In this document: positions 28,303 to 39,271 of the stretch, one piece after another
Numbering within the stretch: the stretch's first letter is position 1
Layout of the letters: every line of letters starts with the position of its first letter
From: Vibrio stylophorae
GTDB taxonomy: Bacteria; Pseudomonadota; Gammaproteobacteria; Enterobacterales; Vibrionaceae
DNA: 64,000 bases
Assembly: GCF_921293875.1 (NCBI RefSeq)
Contig: NZ_CAKLDI010000001.1
Location: forward strand, 2,047,915 to 2,111,914
Direction of reading: 5' to 3'
Position numbers and translations under genes: made by a program
Notes under the pieces: generated by a model
Told to the model about the DNA's origin: nothing
Seen by the model: only the letters and a program-made list of their open reading frames with translations
Databases searched by the model: none

Positions 28303-29946
28303 TTAAAGCTCAAATCTCGCCACCAATGTACCCAGCTGATTGGAAAGCTGTAATAGCTCGTCGCTGGACAGATTCAAGGCTTTAGTCATCTCTGCCGTTG
28401 TTGCGATCCGTTGATGGATATCTTCCACATTTTGATTGATATCGTTCACCACACTGGATTGTTCTTCTGTGGCTGTTGCCACTTGAATATTTTGATCATT
28501 GATACTGGCCACATGCTGATGGATACGATCCAGCACTTCAGTCACACGCGTGGCAAACTCCACCACCTGAATATTCTGCGCCTGCCCTTTTTCCATCGCT
28601 TGAACTGCGCGCTGTGATTCCCCCTCAAGGGAGTCAATCACCCGCTGAATCTCTTCCGTTGATTCAGCCGAGCGACTGGCAAGCGTGCGCACCTCATCTG
28701 CAACCACGGCAAATCCACGCCCCTGCTCACCTGCGCGCGCCGCTTCAATGGCAGCATTGAGCGCTAATAAATTAGTTTGTTCTGAAATGCCGCGAATGAT
28801 GTCGAGGATATCGCGAATCGCATAAATCTGAGTGGCAAGCGTCGACACCACTTGCGCCGCTTGATTGAGCTCTTGATCAAGTACTTTAACGTGGCTACGT
28901 GCTTGACCCATAATCTGCTGCCCCTGATCTGCATCCACATTGGCAAGCTTGGCGCTCTCTGCAGCATGCGCGGCATTATTCGCAATTTCGCCCACAGTCG
29001 CCCCAAGCTCATGCATGGCTGTTGCGACTTGCTCTACACGATCGCGCTGCTGCATACTATTTTGCTCCGTATCCTCGGCGCGCGAATAGATGCCTTGAGA
29101 GACCTTGGCAAGCGTCTGCGCCGATTGACTCACCTCGGTCAGCGCTTGATGAATATTGCCTACAAATTGGTTATAACTTTTGGCAATGGCCGATAGCTCA
29201 TCTTGCCCTGACAATTCTATATGCTGTGTTAAACACAAATTTTTCGTTGCATCATCAATACCGCGGCGCAGCATATCCACTCGCAAGCGCATTTGATAAA
29301 CAATCCAGCCAGCACACCCCATGGAAATGAGGAGTCCAAGCCCGACAACAATCGGCTCTTCACGATGCGCCGTTTGCGCAAATGACTCAGCTACTTGATA
29401 TTGCGCTTTCGCCTCTTGAACAATGCTATCAAGCAGTGATTCCGCCTCTTTTCTCGCGCTGCCATAGCTCGACGCATAACGCGCATAGTAGCTTTGCGCC
29501 GTCACAAAATCGCCAGCCTCAAGCGCAACAAACATCGGCTCCAGCTCTTGGCTCACCATCTGATTAAAGTGTGATTGAAATGCCTTCGTTTGCTCTATGA
29601 GCTCAGGCTTCACCTGTGATTGAATCGCAGTTTCAAGCGCTTGCTGCATCTGCGGAATATCTTCATTACGCGCATCCTGAATACGCGAGATCACACCGCG
29701 TGCATCACGCAGTCCCGTTTGCTGTAAAAACATCATGTCGATGCCAACGCGCATACGTGGAATTCTGGAGGAAACTTCAGCCATGGAACGAAGCGGCATC
29801 ACGCTATTGCGGTATAAATGATCCGATTGAACTTGCATCGCAGAGATGGACCACATGCCAAGAATGCCAACGCCAAGCAAGGCAATACATGGAATTGCAA
29901 CAGCGATAACCAATCGCATTCTGATAGTTAGACGATCGATAAACAT
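28303..29946 (-). CDS. methyl-accepting chemotaxis protein
   Basis: This is a transmembrane chemoreceptor of about 547 residues. A first membrane segment lies near residues 10-32, followed by a periplasmic four-helix-bundle type sensor (about 33-190) with no PAS or Cache signature visible, a second membrane segment (about 197-217), a HAMP domain, and a cytoplasmic signalling domain. The hairpin tip [20 protein letters not shown] is clear. The C-terminus (LVARFEL) lacks an NWETF-type receptor-docking pentapeptide. The ligand is unknown. I chose the ATG at 29946 because AAGGGA lies 7 bp before it; an in-frame ATG at 29976 has no good site. No convincing sigma28 promoter was found upstream. Confidence 0.93.
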   Translation of the reverse strand: MFIDRLTIRMRLVIAVAIPCIALLGVGILGMWSISAMQVQSDHLYRNSVMPLRSMAEVSSRIPRMRVGIDMMFLQQTGLRDARGVISRIQDARNEDIPQMQQALETAIQSQVKPELIEQTKAFQSHFNQMVSQELEPMFVALEAGDFVTAQSYYARYASSYGSARKEAESLLDSIVQEAKAQYQVAESFAQTAHREEPIVVGLGLLISMGCAGWIVYQMRLRVDMLRRGIDDATKNLCLTQHIELSGQDELSAIAKSYNQFVGNIHQALTEVSQSAQTLAKVSQGIYSRAEDTEQNSMQQRDRVEQVATAMHELGATVGEIANNAAHAAESAKLANVDADQGQQIMGQARSHVKVLDQELNQAAQVVSTLATQIYAIRDILDIIRGISEQTNLLALNAAIEAARAGEQGRGFAVVADEVRTLASRSAESTEEIQRVIDSLEGESQRAVQAMEKGQAQNIQVVEFATRVTEVLDRIHQHVASINDQNIQVATATEEQSSVVNDINQNVEDIHQRIATTAEMTKALNLSSDELLQLSNQLGTLVARFEL

Positions 29947-30209
29947 ACATTTTCCCTTATCAATGATGGGCGCCATGCCCGCATCGTGCTTTCATGAGAA
30001 AACGAAGCAAAAGGGATGCTCAAATTGACCAATTGGTATTTTATCGTTCAGATTTTCGCCAGATATCACAGCGCAAAGTTAAATAGTAAAGGGTTACATG
30101 AAAAACTCAGCAGCGCCGCATAAATATTATTTTATTTATAAAATACAAAATGATACAGAGCAAAGATAAAGGGGGGCTAAAGCTTAAAGCGGCAAAATTT
30201 TGTCAGAAA

Positions 30210-30233
30210 AAAACCAGCCCGAGGGCTGGTTTT
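30210..30233 (-). terminator. cysS terminator
   Basis: AAAACCAGCCC-GA-GGGCTGGTTTT lies 30 bp beyond the leftward cysS stop. The rest of the 316-bp gap between the chemoreceptor gene and cysS (29947-30262) is AT-rich and shows no gene. Confidence 0.85.
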
Positions 30234-30262
30234 ATGCATTGAGAATATTGAATTATGAAAAT

Positions 30263-31645
30263 TTAGATACGTCGCCAAGTGGTCCCTTGCGCGCCATCTT
30301 CAAGGACAATGCCTTTTGCCGTAAGCGCATCGCGCGCGGCGTCTGCTGCAGCCCAGTCTTTACTGGCGCGAGCATCGTTACGCGCTTTGATCAGCGCTTC
30401 AATTTCAGCCACATCATCATCGCCGCCTTGTGCGCCTTGGAAAAAGGCTTCGGCATCTTGAGTCAGTAAGCCCAGCACTTCACCGAGCTGACGCAAACGC
30501 GCAGCAAGCCCATTGGCCGCGGCAACATCATCTGCTTTCACGCGGTTGATTTCTCGCGCCAAGTCAAAGAGTACTGAATAGGCTTCAGGGGTATTAAAGT
30601 CATCATTCATCGCAGCTTCAAAGCGGCTGACAAATTCTTCACCACCCGCCGCTTCAACTGAGCAGTCCAAACCACGAAGCGCCGTATATAAACGCTCCAA
30701 TGAAGCACGCGCTTGATTGAGGTTCTCTTCGCTGTAGTTCAGCTGGCTACGATAATGACCAGACATCAAGAAATAGCGCACAGTTTCAGCATCATAATGG
30801 CCAAGCACATCGCGAATGGTAAAGAAGTTACCCAATGATTTAGACATCTTCTCGCGATCGACCATCACCATACCACTGTGCATCCATGTGTTCACATAAG
30901 GGGTATCGTGAGCACAGCAAGATTGTGCGATTTCGTTTTCATGGTGCGGGAATTGAAGATCCGAGCCGCCACCGTGAATATCAAAGTGATCACCAAGCAC
31001 GGCTGAGTTCATCGCTGAACATTCGATATGCCACCCAGGACGGCCAGGCCCCCATGGCGATTCCCATGTTGGCTCGCCAGGTTTTGACATTTTCCACAAT
31101 ACAAAGTCTAAAGGACTGCGTTTTGCTGTTTCAATATCAACGCGTGCACCCGCTTGTAGCTGATCCAAATCTTGTTTTGAGAGCTTGCCGTAATCATCAA
31201 ATTTCGAGACTTCAAACATCACATCGCCATTGCTTGCAACGTAGGCAAAACCACGTGCAATCAAACGCTCAACCAAGGCAATGATCTCAGCAATATACTG
31301 GGTTGCACGCGGCTCAATATCAGGACGCGCAATATTTAGGGCATCGAAATCCTGATACATGTCTGCAATCAGACGCTCAGTCAGCTCACCACAGGTTTCG
31401 CCGTTCTCTTGTGCGCGTTTAATGATTTTGTCATCGATATCCGTGATATTGCGGACAAACGTCAGGTCATAGCCCAAATAACGTAGATAGCGAGCTACCA
31501 CGTCAAAGGAAACAAAGGTGCGACCGTGACCGATATGACACAGATCGTAAATGGTTACCCCACACACATACATGCCAACTTTGTTGGCTTCAATTGGCTG
31601 AAATTTTTCTTTTTGGCGGGTCAACGAGTTGTAGATCTGTAACAT
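30263..31645 (-). CDS. cysS: cysteinyl-tRNA synthetase
   Basis: This class Ia synthetase charges tRNA-Cys and uses an active-site zinc to select cysteine. The 460-residue product (E. coli 461) has the zinc ligand Cys in VCGVTIYD near residue 28, a HIGH-equivalent in HIGHGRTF, further zinc ligands in WHIECSAM and the HHENEIAQS segment, and KMSKSLGNF near residue 266. The DALR anticodon-binding domain is at the C-terminus. The gene diverges from ppiB, the same neighbour as in E. coli. Confidence 0.98.
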   Translation of the reverse strand: MLQIYNSLTRQKEKFQPIEANKVGMYVCGVTIYDLCHIGHGRTFVSFDVVARYLRYLGYDLTFVRNITDIDDKIIKRAQENGETCGELTERLIADMYQDFDALNIARPDIEPRATQYIAEIIALVERLIARGFAYVASNGDVMFEVSKFDDYGKLSKQDLDQLQAGARVDIETAKRSPLDFVLWKMSKPGEPTWESPWGPGRPGWHIECSAMNSAVLGDHFDIHGGGSDLQFPHHENEIAQSCCAHDTPYVNTWMHSGMVMVDREKMSKSLGNFFTIRDVLGHYDAETVRYFLMSGHYRSQLNYSEENLNQARASLERLYTALRGLDCSVEAAGGEEFVSRFEAAMNDDFNTPEAYSVLFDLAREINRVKADDVAAANGLAARLRQLGEVLGLLTQDAEAFFQGAQGGDDDVAEIEALIKARNDARASKDWAAADAARDALTAKGIVLEDGAQGTTWRRI

Positions 31646-31817
31646 AAAGGGTCAAACTCACATAAAAAATGAAGTGTATTATTACACCGTGAAAGCAGTA
31701 CTGACGCAAGTGTTCACAATCGCTTGCATGAAGAAATATGCTGCTGCGTGCTACTTTCAAGGCAAGACGCAATCCGTTAGAATCGCCAACGAGTTAACAA
31801 TCCGCAAAGGACACAAC

Positions 31818-32315
31818 ATGGTTATCCTGCACACCACTTATGGTGACATCACCATCAAGCTATTTGAACAAGAAGCACCTGAAACCACTGCAAACTTTTT
31901 GCAATACTGCCGCGACGGTTTTTACACTGATACCCTATTCCACCGCGTCATTGACGGTTTCATGATCCAAGGTGGCGGCATGACTTCAGGCCTTCGCGAA
32001 AAAGAAACACGTGCGCCAATCAAAAACGAAGCGAACAACGGCCTGAGCAACAAAATTGGTACTTTGGCCATGGCGCGTACCATGGAACCACATTCAGCAA
32101 GCTCTCAATTCTTCATTAACGTCAATAATAACGACTTCCTTGATTTTCGCTCAGAAACATCACAAGGCTGGGGTTACTGCGTATTTGGCGAAGTGGTTGA
32201 AGGCATGGATGTTGTGAACAAAATCAAAGGTGTGACCACAGGTAACTTTGGCTTTGTGCACCAAGATGTTCCTGTTGATGAAGTGTTCATCACTGGCGCA
32301 ACCATCACTGAATAA
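31818..32315 (+). CDS. ppiB: peptidyl-prolyl cis-trans isomerase B (cyclophilin)
   Basis: PpiB is a cytosolic cyclophilin that speeds proline isomerisation during folding. The 165-residue product matches E. coli PpiB (164) and shows the cyclophilin core [14 protein letters not shown] and the [16 protein letters not shown] segment. I use the ATG at 31818 because AAAGGA lies 6 bp upstream and the product starts [11 protein letters not shown] as in relatives. A long in-frame upstream extension from 31674 is not conserved and would occupy the cysS-ppiB promoter region. lpxH follows after 19 bp and is probably co-transcribed. Confidence 0.96.
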   Translation: MVILHTTYGDITIKLFEQEAPETTANFLQYCRDGFYTDTLFHRVIDGFMIQGGGMTSGLREKETRAPIKNEANNGLSNKIGTLAMARTMEPHSASSQFFINVNNNDFLDFRSETSQGWGYCVFGEVVEGMDVVNKIKGVTTGNFGFVHQDVPVDEVFITGATITE

Positions 32316-32334
32316 TTGTTTGTAAGGACTCGCT

Positions 32335-33066
32335 GTGCGCACCACCCTATTTATTGCTGACTTGCATCTCAGTGAAACCACACCCGCAATCACCGATTGT
32401 TTTTTGCGGTTTCTCGAGACCGAAGCCAGTCAAGCTGAAGCCCTCTATATTCTTGGCGATCTCTTTGAATATTGGGTGGGTGATGATGATAACAGCGATT
32501 ATTTTTGGTCCATCAAACAAGCGCTCAAAGCGTTGGTCGAGCGCGGTGTTTACTGTGCCTTTATTAATGGCAACCGTGACCTGCTGATTGGCCATCGCTT
32601 TGAACAGCAAACTGGGGTCAAAGTCTTACCTCAAGAAACCTTAATCGATCTCTATGGTCGCCCCACATTACTCTTGCATGGCGATACCCTCTGTATCGAT
32701 GATGTTGCCTATCAAGCCTATCGTGCCAAAGTGCATAATCCACGCAATCAACGCATCTATTATTGGTTGCCCTTGTGGCTTCGCCGTCGTCTAGTGGCAA
32801 AAATTCGTGCCAAAAGTAAACAAGGCAAACAGCAAAAATCAGCTGAGATCATGGATGTGAATGAAGCAGAAGTTGCGCGTGTATTACGCCAATACCATAT
32901 GCCTTTAATGATTCATGGCCACACCCACCGCCCCGCCATTCATCAAATTGAGCTCGACGAGCAAACCACTCAGCGCATTGTGCTCGGCGATTGGTATACC
33001 CAAGGTTCAGTACTTCGCGTTACTGAACAAGGGGTTGCCCTTGAACAACTGGCATTTAAAAAATAG
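32335..33066 (+). CDS. lpxH: UDP-2,3-diacylglucosamine diphosphatase LpxH
   Basis: LpxH hydrolyses UDP-2,3-diacylglucosamine to lipid X in lipid A biosynthesis, peripherally at the inner membrane. The 243-residue product (E. coli 240) carries the calcineurin-like metallophosphoesterase motifs DLHLSE, LGDLFEYWVGDD, NGNRDLLIG, LLHGDTLC and HGHTHRP. The start is a GTG at 32335 with AAGGA upstream. The order ppiB-lpxH matches E. coli. Confidence 0.96.
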   Translation: MRTTLFIADLHLSETTPAITDCFLRFLETEASQAEALYILGDLFEYWVGDDDNSDYFWSIKQALKALVERGVYCAFINGNRDLLIGHRFEQQTGVKVLPQETLIDLYGRPTLLLHGDTLCIDDVAYQAYRAKVHNPRNQRIYYWLPLWLRRRLVAKIRAKSKQGKQQKSAEIMDVNEAEVARVLRQYHMPLMIHGHTHRPAIHQIELDEQTTQRIVLGDWYTQGSVLRVTEQGVALEQLAFKK

Positions 33067-33140
33067 CCGCCAAATTTGCAACTGCGAGCCATTCTCTTTA
33101 AATTGGGATCACCTTTAAGCAGTATGGTGACATCGAGTCG

Positions 33141-34040
33141 ATGAAACTTGATGATTTAAATTTCTTCCGTCATGTGGTGGAGCAAGGGAGCTACACTGCC
33201 GCTTCTCGCAAAACTGGGGTTCCAGTCGCGACGCTCACCCGCAGAATCCAAGCCTTAGAAGAGTGTCTAAATATACGTTTGCTCAATCGGCATGCACGTA
33301 AATTATCGCTCACCGAGGCCGGCGAACGCTTTTATCAAGAGTGCAGCCCACTCCTCAAACAACTGATTCATGCCAGCCACCAGCTCACCGATGACTGCCG
33401 TGGCGCCGCAGGTCGACTGCGCATCGCAGCACCATCCAATCTCACTAAAGTTTTGCTCCAGCCAATGCTCAACGCATTTATGGCGACCTACCCTGATATT
33501 CAATTGGCACTAGGCGTAAGCAATCAAACCGAGCAACTTGACCCAACGGATTGGGATGTCATTTTCCGCGTTGGACCGCAGCGAGACTCCACCTTAATTG
33601 CCCGCAAAATTAGCCAAGTGGAAGATATTCTGGTCTCTACCACCTGCTATTTGGCGCAATATCCAGCCCCAGCCCACGCACAGGACTTAAGTGAGCATAT
33701 GCTGCTCAAAGGTCATCCATTGATGCGCTGGCGTTTGAGTCACCAGCCGAGCAATGAGCTCATCACCATCAATGAGCAGGGTCGCTTTGAAGCCAGTGAG
33801 CTTGGTGTCGTTCGTGAAGCCTGTTTGGCTGGGTTAGGGATCGCGCTACTGCCAAATATCATGGTGCAGTCCTGTTTAGAGGACAATGCCTTGGTTCGCG
33901 TCTTACCCCAGTGGTCAGCCAATACGCGAGATGTCTTTTTGCTCTATAACCATCGCGAGCACCAACCCGAAAAACTGCGCCTATTTATCGACTTTGCCAG
34001 CCAATACTTTTCGCTGGGTCAAAGTGATACGCATGCTTAA
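33141..34040 (+). CDS. LysR-family transcriptional regulator
   Basis: The product is 299 residues, the normal LysR length. It has an N-terminal winged helix-turn-helix (about 3-62; LNFFRHVVEQGSYTAASRKTGVP, then the TRRIQALEECL recognition region) and a periplasmic-binding-like effector domain (about 92-290). The sequence resembles the DmlR/AaeR-like subgroup (LNFFRHVVEQGSYTAA, LTEAGERFYQ). No divergent partner gene is present: it lies between lpxH and convergent purF, so its target is probably elsewhere. It starts 74 bp after lpxH and may have its own promoter. Confidence 0.9.
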   Translation: MKLDDLNFFRHVVEQGSYTAASRKTGVPVATLTRRIQALEECLNIRLLNRHARKLSLTEAGERFYQECSPLLKQLIHASHQLTDDCRGAAGRLRIAAPSNLTKVLLQPMLNAFMATYPDIQLALGVSNQTEQLDPTDWDVIFRVGPQRDSTLIARKISQVEDILVSTTCYLAQYPAPAHAQDLSEHMLLKGHPLMRWRLSHQPSNELITINEQGRFEASELGVVREACLAGLGIALLPNIMVQSCLEDNALVRVLPQWSANTRDVFLLYNHREHQPEKLRLFIDFASQYFSLGQSDTHA

Positions 34041-34068
34041 ACTTGCTCACAGCTGATTTTCACGAAAT

Positions 34069-34096
34069 AAAAAACCCGCGTCGCTGCGGGTTTTTT
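34069..34096. terminator. bidirectional terminator between lysR-type gene and purF
   Basis: AAAAAACCCGC-GTCGCT-GCGGGTTTTTT is symmetric and lies between convergent genes. Confidence 0.9.
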
Positions 34097-34119
34097 ATGA
34101 TCGTTGTTCACTCAGCGGC

Positions 34120-35640
34120 TTAAACGCCTTCGTTGTAAAGCTCTAAGCTGGCGAGATCTTGCTGAATATTTTGTTCCGTTTTCGCATCATCACTGCGAAG
34201 CGACTCAAGGTGCTCAAGATAGGCCTGATCGACGCCATCCGTGATGTACTCACCATTAAACACTGAGGTCTCAAATTGGGTGATCTGCGGATTCCCTTCA
34301 GCCACAGCGGCTTCTAAATCGCTGAGATCTTGGAAGATCAAACCATCAGCACCAATGATACGGGCAATTTCTGCAACATCACGGCCGTGAGCGATGAGCT
34401 CATGCGCTGATGGCATGTCGATACCATAAACGTTCGGGAAGCGAATCTCAGGCGCTGCAGAAGCCATATACACTTTCTTTGCGCCCGCTTCACGTGCCAT
34501 CTCAATAATTTGCTCTGAGGTGGTGCCACGCACGATGGAGTCATCCACCAACAAGACCGCTTTATCTTTAAACTCAGCATTAATTGCATTGAGTTTACGA
34601 CGCACCGACTTACGACGCTGGGTTTGCCCCGGCATAATAAAGGTACGGCCCACATAGCGGTTTTTCACAAAACCTTGGCGATAAGGCTTATCAAGAATTT
34701 GTGCAATCTCTAGAGCGATATCGCAAGAGGTCTCAGGGATTGGGATCACCACATCGATTTCGAGATCATCCCACTGACGGCGAATCTTCTCACCCAGCTT
34801 TTTACCCATATTAACGCGCGCAGCATAGACCGAGACGTTATCAATAAAGCTATCAGGACGCGCAAAGTACACATATTCAAAGATACATGGATTGAGTTGC
34901 GGGTTATCTGCACACTGCTGGGTAAAGAGTTCCCCTTCAAAGTTGATATACACCGCCTCACCTGGGGCGATATCACGCATAAAGTCAAAACCGACAGAAT
35001 CTAAGGCCACAGACTCAGAGGCCACCATGTACTCAGTGCGGCCATCAACAAGCAATCGTTTGCCTAAACAAAGCGGACGAATACCATGAGGGTCGCGAAA
35101 CGCCACCATACCGTGACCAATGATCATCGCCACCACGCCATAAGCCCCCGAAACTTTACGGTGCACTTCGCGAACAGCTTGGAACATATCGGCCGCCATC
35201 AGCGGGTAGTTGGTGGTGAGTTCTAGCTCATGAGCCAGCATATTAAGTAATACTTCAGAATCTGAAGTGGTATTGACATGACGACGACCTTTGGCAAATA
35301 GATCATCACGCAAATCATTGGCATTGGTCAGGTTACCATTGTGCGCCAATGTAATGCCGTAAGGCGAGTTCACATAGAATGGCTGCGCTTCAGAAGCACT
35401 TGAGCTACCCGCGGTTGGGTAACGCACATGGCCAATACCTACAGTCCCTTGCAAGCGTTGCATATGCTTGGCTTCAAATACGTCGCGCACTAAACCATTG
35501 GCTTTGCGCAGACGAAAACGATTGCTTTCGATGGTAATAATACCGGCCGCATCCTGGCCACGATGTTGTAACACCGTCAGTGCATCATAAATCGCTTGAT
35601 TCACTGGGGTAAAACCAACAATTCCTACAATACCACACAT
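34120..35640 (-). CDS. purF: amidophosphoribosyltransferase PurF
   Basis: PurF is the committed enzyme of purine synthesis, making phosphoribosylamine from PRPP and glutamine. The 506-residue product (E. coli 505) begins MCGIVGIVG; the Cys after Met is the N-terminal nucleophile of the class II glutaminase domain. The PRPP loop [17 protein letters not shown] lies near residue 361. It starts 35 bp after cvpA, the standard cvpA-purF pair. I see no PurR box directly before cvpA or purF. Confidence 0.97.
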   Translation of the reverse strand: MCGIVGIVGFTPVNQAIYDALTVLQHRGQDAAGIITIESNRFRLRKANGLVRDVFEAKHMQRLQGTVGIGHVRYPTAGSSSASEAQPFYVNSPYGITLAHNGNLTNANDLRDDLFAKGRRHVNTTSDSEVLLNMLAHELELTTNYPLMAADMFQAVREVHRKVSGAYGVVAMIIGHGMVAFRDPHGIRPLCLGKRLLVDGRTEYMVASESVALDSVGFDFMRDIAPGEAVYINFEGELFTQQCADNPQLNPCIFEYVYFARPDSFIDNVSVYAARVNMGKKLGEKIRRQWDDLEIDVVIPIPETSCDIALEIAQILDKPYRQGFVKNRYVGRTFIMPGQTQRRKSVRRKLNAINAEFKDKAVLLVDDSIVRGTTSEQIIEMAREAGAKKVYMASAAPEIRFPNVYGIDMPSAHELIAHGRDVAEIARIIGADGLIFQDLSDLEAAVAEGNPQITQFETSVFNGEYITDGVDQAYLEHLESLRSDDAKTEQNIQQDLASLELYNEGV

Positions 35641-35675
35641 GTTATAAGTACCTTACTCACCTTAGCTGGAGAGCC

Positions 35676-36173
35676 TCAAACTGGCGTTTGAGGCAGAAAA
35701 CTGGATGTATCTTTCAAATAGGTAAAGAACCACTCAATCACCACAGCAAAGCGTGGAATGAGGACAGAGTCGCGCCACCAATCCGAATCGGAGAAGGTGG
35801 TAAAGGCATCAAGGAAAAACAGCACCGCAGCGACAATCAAGACACCACGAACGCCACCAAAGACCACACCAAGAACGCGATCCGTGCCAGAAAGGCCGGT
35901 CTTTTGTACCAATTGACCAATGATGTAATTCACCATGGCACCGAGAATCAGCGTTGCAATAAAGAGCACAGCAATCGCCGCGCCGTTTCGCAACAGCTCA
36001 TCTTGAATTTGGGTAAAGTATTGTGCCAGTTGCGGATAAAACTGACTGGCGACAAAAAAGGCAGCAAACCAGATCACCAACGATAGCGCTTCTTTGACAA
36101 AGCCGCGGATCAAGCTCACTAGAGCAGAAAAGGCAATAATGCCGATAATGACGTAATCAACCCAGATTAACAT
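35676..36173 (-). CDS. cvpA: CvpA family membrane protein
   Basis: CvpA is a small inner-membrane protein needed for colicin V production and for bile/deoxycholate resistance in enterics. The 165-residue product (E. coli 162) has four hydrophobic segments and the family motifs [24 protein letters not shown] and [15 protein letters not shown]. It lies directly before purF and after dedD, exactly as in E. coli. Confidence 0.95.
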   Translation of the reverse strand: MLIWVDYVIIGIIAFSALVSLIRGFVKEALSLVIWFAAFFVASQFYPQLAQYFTQIQDELLRNGAAIAVLFIATLILGAMVNYIIGQLVQKTGLSGTDRVLGVVFGGVRGVLIVAAVLFFLDAFTTFSDSDWWRDSVLIPRFAVVIEWFFTYLKDTSSFLPQTPV

Positions 36174-36200
36174 GCTTGTTTTTTATTCCGTAGGGATGAA

Positions 36201-36230
36201 TGGCGCGCATTCTAACAGAAAAGCGCGCCA
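36201..36230 (-). promoter_or_regulatory. cvpA promoter region flanked by inverted repeat
   Basis: TGGCGCGC (36201-36208) and GCGCGCCA (36223-36230) form a perfect 8-bp inverted repeat. The 14-bp interval contains a leftward -10-like TAGAAT (36214-36209). It could be an operator, or a hairpin after dedD without a T-tract. Confidence 0.4.
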
Positions 36231-36254
36231 AAAAACGACTTTTATAGTGCTCTT

Positions 36255-36860
36255 TTATGGCGCTAAAGGATCAAAACGTAAAACCTGACCTTTCAGGCCG
36301 GTCAAAGTCTCAAGTTTCACCACTTGCTTTTCAAGTGCCCCTTTATCGAGCGCAGGCCCCACCACCACACGGTTGAGGCTACTATCAGAGACCCCTTTGG
36401 TGATCACTTGCGCATCAAACCCTTGGCCCTGAAGTTTTTTCACCAAGCGCTGCGCATTATCATGATTGCTAAAGACACCCAACTGAATCACCCAAGCACT
36501 CTGGCTAAAATCAGCTTTCGGATTCGCAGGCGCTTCCAGCGTCACTGAGACTGGCTCAGATACAGCCTCGTCCGCCGAATCAGGCTCCATTGGCTCATTT
36601 CCTTGCTCAGCACCATTGGATGCATCCACAGTCATCGACACGGTTTGCGTTTGCGTTGGTGCTACCGTTTCGATGCTATCCATGGCTTCAGGTGCTTGCA
36701 CCACTAGGTTCTCATGATTTACATCAGGCGAGAGTGGAATCGGCTCAAATTGCTCACTGTGCTGCGCTTTTTCACCATCAAACAGATCAGGCAAAATAAT
36801 GACCCCAAGTGCCACCAAAATAATGGTGCCCACTAAACGGCTTTGAAATTGACTAGCCAT
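36255..36860 (-). CDS. dedD: SPOR-domain cell-division protein DedD
   Basis: DedD is a bitopic inner-membrane protein recruited to the septum through a SPOR domain that binds denuded glycan. The 201-residue product has a membrane anchor near residues 8-28 (LVGTIILVALGVIILPDLF), an acidic and Pro/Glu-rich linker, and a SPOR domain from about 120 (WVIQLGVFSNHDNAQRLVKKL). I chose the ATG at 36860 because GAGGAG inside the end of folC precedes it by 5 bp; an in-frame ATG at 36872 has none. It overlaps folC by 8 bases. Confidence 0.94.
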   Translation of the reverse strand: MASQFQSRLVGTIILVALGVIILPDLFDGEKAQHSEQFEPIPLSPDVNHENLVVQAPEAMDSIETVAPTQTQTVSMTVDASNGAEQGNEPMEPDSADEAVSEPVSVTLEAPANPKADFSQSAWVIQLGVFSNHDNAQRLVKKLQGQGFDAQVITKGVSDSSLNRVVVGPALDKGALEKQVVKLETLTGLKGQVLRFDPLAP

Positions 36861-38133
36861 GTTGCTCCTCAATTTGCGTCAAAATTTCATCGCGAACTTC
36901 GCCCACGGTATGAAATGAGCCAAAGACAATAATTTGATCTTCAGGCATCGCATCGGCACAAGCGACATGCCACGCGGTCACGGGATTGTGAAAAGACATC
37001 GCCGTTGGCAAATGCTGACACAATTCATCCGCTTTTGCCGCGCGCGGCCCACTGAGATCAGCGCAATACCAGGCATCGACGCTATCTTGCATCACCGCTA
37101 AAGTCCCTGCGATATCTTTATCATGTAACATACCAACCACTGCCAGTACTCGCCCTTGAGGGCGACACAGCTTGAGCTGCGTCGCTAAATACTGCGCTGA
37201 ATGTGGGTTATGTGCGACATCCAAAATCACCTGTGGCTGACCTTTACCAAGTGCAATACGTTCCATACGCCCAGCGAGCTGAACGGTTTTTAAACCTTGC
37301 TCAATATGCTCATCGGTCAATTCAAGCTCAGCGCAACCCAGCGCCATCAACGCCGTGGCTGCATTGGCAATCGGCAAACCCGGCTTTGGCAAATGGGTTA
37401 GGTCAAAGGCGCCGCAGAACCAATCCCAACTATCCTCGTTGACTTGATAGCGGAACTGATAACCCACTTGGTGTAACTTTGCACCAATTTCATCGGCATG
37501 AGCTGCAACGCTGGCCGGTGGCTCTGGCTGACCACAAATCGCTGGCTTGTCAGTACGGAAAATGCCCGCTTTTTCAAAACCGATTTGCTCAATGTCATCG
37601 CCTAGCCAGTCAACATGATCCACGGCAAGGCTGGTGATCACACAAACATCATGATCCACCACGTTAGTGGCATCAAGACGACCGCCCAACCCCACTTCCA
37701 AAAGCACCACATCCACTTGCTGCTCACGAAACAGCCAAAGCGCCGCCAAAGTACCAAATTCAAATAGGCTTAAACTGGTGGTATCACGGGCCTGCTCAAT
37801 GGCATCAAAGGCACGGCAATGCCAGCTGTCTTCGAGCTCTTGGCCATTGATACGAACACGCTCGTTATAACGGCTCAAATGCGGCGAGCTGTAAACGCCA
37901 ACGCGATAGCCTGCTTGTAGCAAAATCGCTTCCATCAGCGCACAGGTAGAGCCTTTGCCATTGGTGCCGGCAACGGTAATGATGGTGGGTGCGGGTTTGG
38001 TTAATTGCGCGTCTTGCGCCACTTTGGCAACACGCTCAAGCCCCAAATCGATCGCGGAGGTATGAATTGACTCAAGATAAGTCAGCCACGTCGCTAAAGA
38101 GGACGTGGCTGACGGAAACACTGCAGTTGACAT
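36853..38133 (-). CDS. folC: bifunctional dihydrofolate/folylpolyglutamate synthase FolC
   Basis: FolC adds glutamate to dihydropteroate and then extends the polyglutamate tail of folates. The 426-residue product is of usual length (E. coli 422). The Mur-ligase-type P-loop VAGTNGKGSTCA lies near residue 54, with VGLGGRLDATNVVD, SLAVDHVDWLGDD and DVAHNPHSAQ as further landmarks. It starts 12 bp after accD and its end encodes the ribosome-binding site of dedD, so accD-folC-dedD are coupled. Confidence 0.97.
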   Translation of the reverse strand: MSTAVFPSATSSLATWLTYLESIHTSAIDLGLERVAKVAQDAQLTKPAPTIITVAGTNGKGSTCALMEAILLQAGYRVGVYSSPHLSRYNERVRINGQELEDSWHCRAFDAIEQARDTTSLSLFEFGTLAALWLFREQQVDVVLLEVGLGGRLDATNVVDHDVCVITSLAVDHVDWLGDDIEQIGFEKAGIFRTDKPAICGQPEPPASVAAHADEIGAKLHQVGYQFRYQVNEDSWDWFCGAFDLTHLPKPGLPIANAATALMALGCAELELTDEHIEQGLKTVQLAGRMERIALGKGQPQVILDVAHNPHSAQYLATQLKLCRPQGRVLAVVGMLHDKDIAGTLAVMQDSVDAWYCADLSGPRAAKADELCQHLPTAMSFHNPVTAWHVACADAMPEDQIIVFGSFHTVGEVRDEILTQIEEQHG

Positions 38134-38145
38134 GAACTCACTCGG

Positions 38146-39084
38146 TTAGAATGTGGAATCCGGTTCCGTTTTGTCCATGTTATCAACTACTGGCAGCTCT
38201 TCAACACCTGCAGGCACAGGAACCACCAAAGGAGAGGGTTGATTGGTCATTTTTGCTACCAAACTAGCAATTCGCTGACGCATTTCACGGCGATCCACAA
38301 TCATGTCGATGGCACCATGCTCCAACAAAAATTCGCTGCGTTGGAAATCATCTGGCAATTGCTCACGTACGGTTTGCTCAATCACGCGGCGACCAGCAAA
38401 ACCGATAATCGCTTTTGGCTCACCGATATTGATATCACCCAACATGGCAAAACTTGCAGATACACCGCCGTAGGTTGGATCTGTCATCACTGAAATAAAT
38501 GGCAAACCTTTTTGTGATAAACGCTCAAGCGCGGCACTGGTTTTCGCCATTTGCATCAATGACTGCAAGGCTTCTTGCATACGTGCGCCGCCAGAGGCTG
38601 CGAAACAAACCAAAGCACAGTTATCGGCAATCGCTTGGTCAACTGCACGAACAAAGCGCGCGCCAACCACAGAGCCCATGGAGCCGCCCATAAACGCAAA
38701 CTCAGATGCACAAGCGACCATAGGTACGCCCATCACTTGGCCTTTCATTACGATCAATGCATCTTTTTCACCACTGGCTTTTTGCGCAGCAACGATGCGA
38801 TCTTTATATTTTTTAGAATCACGGAACTTGAGGACATCTTGTGGCTCGAGCTCATCGGCAATCTCAAAGCGACCTTCTGCATCCAAAAATGTTTCTAGAC
38901 GACGACGTGCTTTCATTCGCATGTGATGGTCACATTTTGGACATACTTCGAGGTTACGCTCTAGTTCAGCATGGTAAAGCACTTGATCACAAGCGGTACA
39001 CTTGGTCCATACACCCTCAGGAATCGACGCTTTGCGCGTTGAACCGATATTGCTTTTTGTCAGAATTCTTTCAAGCCAGCTCAT
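38146..39084 (-). CDS. accD: acetyl-CoA carboxylase carboxyltransferase beta subunit
   Basis: AccD forms, with AccA, the carboxyltransferase that makes malonyl-CoA. The 312-residue product has an N-terminal four-cysteine zinc finger (CTAC near residue 27, CPKC near 46) and a crotonase-fold domain with [24 protein letters not shown] broken across about residues 155-180. I chose the ATG at 39084 ([10 protein letters not shown]), which has AAAGG 7 bp upstream, over the in-frame ATG at 39111. E. coli AccD is 304 residues. The 160-bp gap to truA shows no gene. Confidence 0.97.
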   Translation of the reverse strand: MSWLERILTKSNIGSTRKASIPEGVWTKCTACDQVLYHAELERNLEVCPKCDHHMRMKARRRLETFLDAEGRFEIADELEPQDVLKFRDSKKYKDRIVAAQKASGEKDALIVMKGQVMGVPMVACASEFAFMGGSMGSVVGARFVRAVDQAIADNCALVCFAASGGARMQEALQSLMQMAKTSAALERLSQKGLPFISVMTDPTYGGVSASFAMLGDINIGEPKAIIGFAGRRVIEQTVREQLPDDFQRSEFLLEHGAIDMIVDRREMRQRIASLVAKMTNQPSPLVVPVPAGVEELPVVDNMDKTEPDSTF

Positions 39085-39271
39085 GAATGACCTTTCTTTA
39101 CTAAACTGCACCGAATCATTCAGTGCATAGGAGAATCAAATAAACTTGCCAGATTAAATCATAAACCTTGGCAAGTGTTGATAAAAAACTGGTTGTACCT
39201 ATGGATTTAGGCGATCCATGCCAGCCAAATCACACCCTCGGACGCACAATGTAACATCCTCTCACGAGCGC

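Noticed and set aside
29947-30100. Sigma28 promoter for the chemoreceptor gene
   Set aside because: AACGATAA resembles the -10 element, but the TAAA -35 element is absent at the required distance.
31674-31817. 48-codon N-terminal extension of ppiB (possible signal peptide giving PpiA)
   Set aside because: The extension is not a signal peptide and covers the promoter region; AAAGGA and the conserved cyclophilin start are at 31818.
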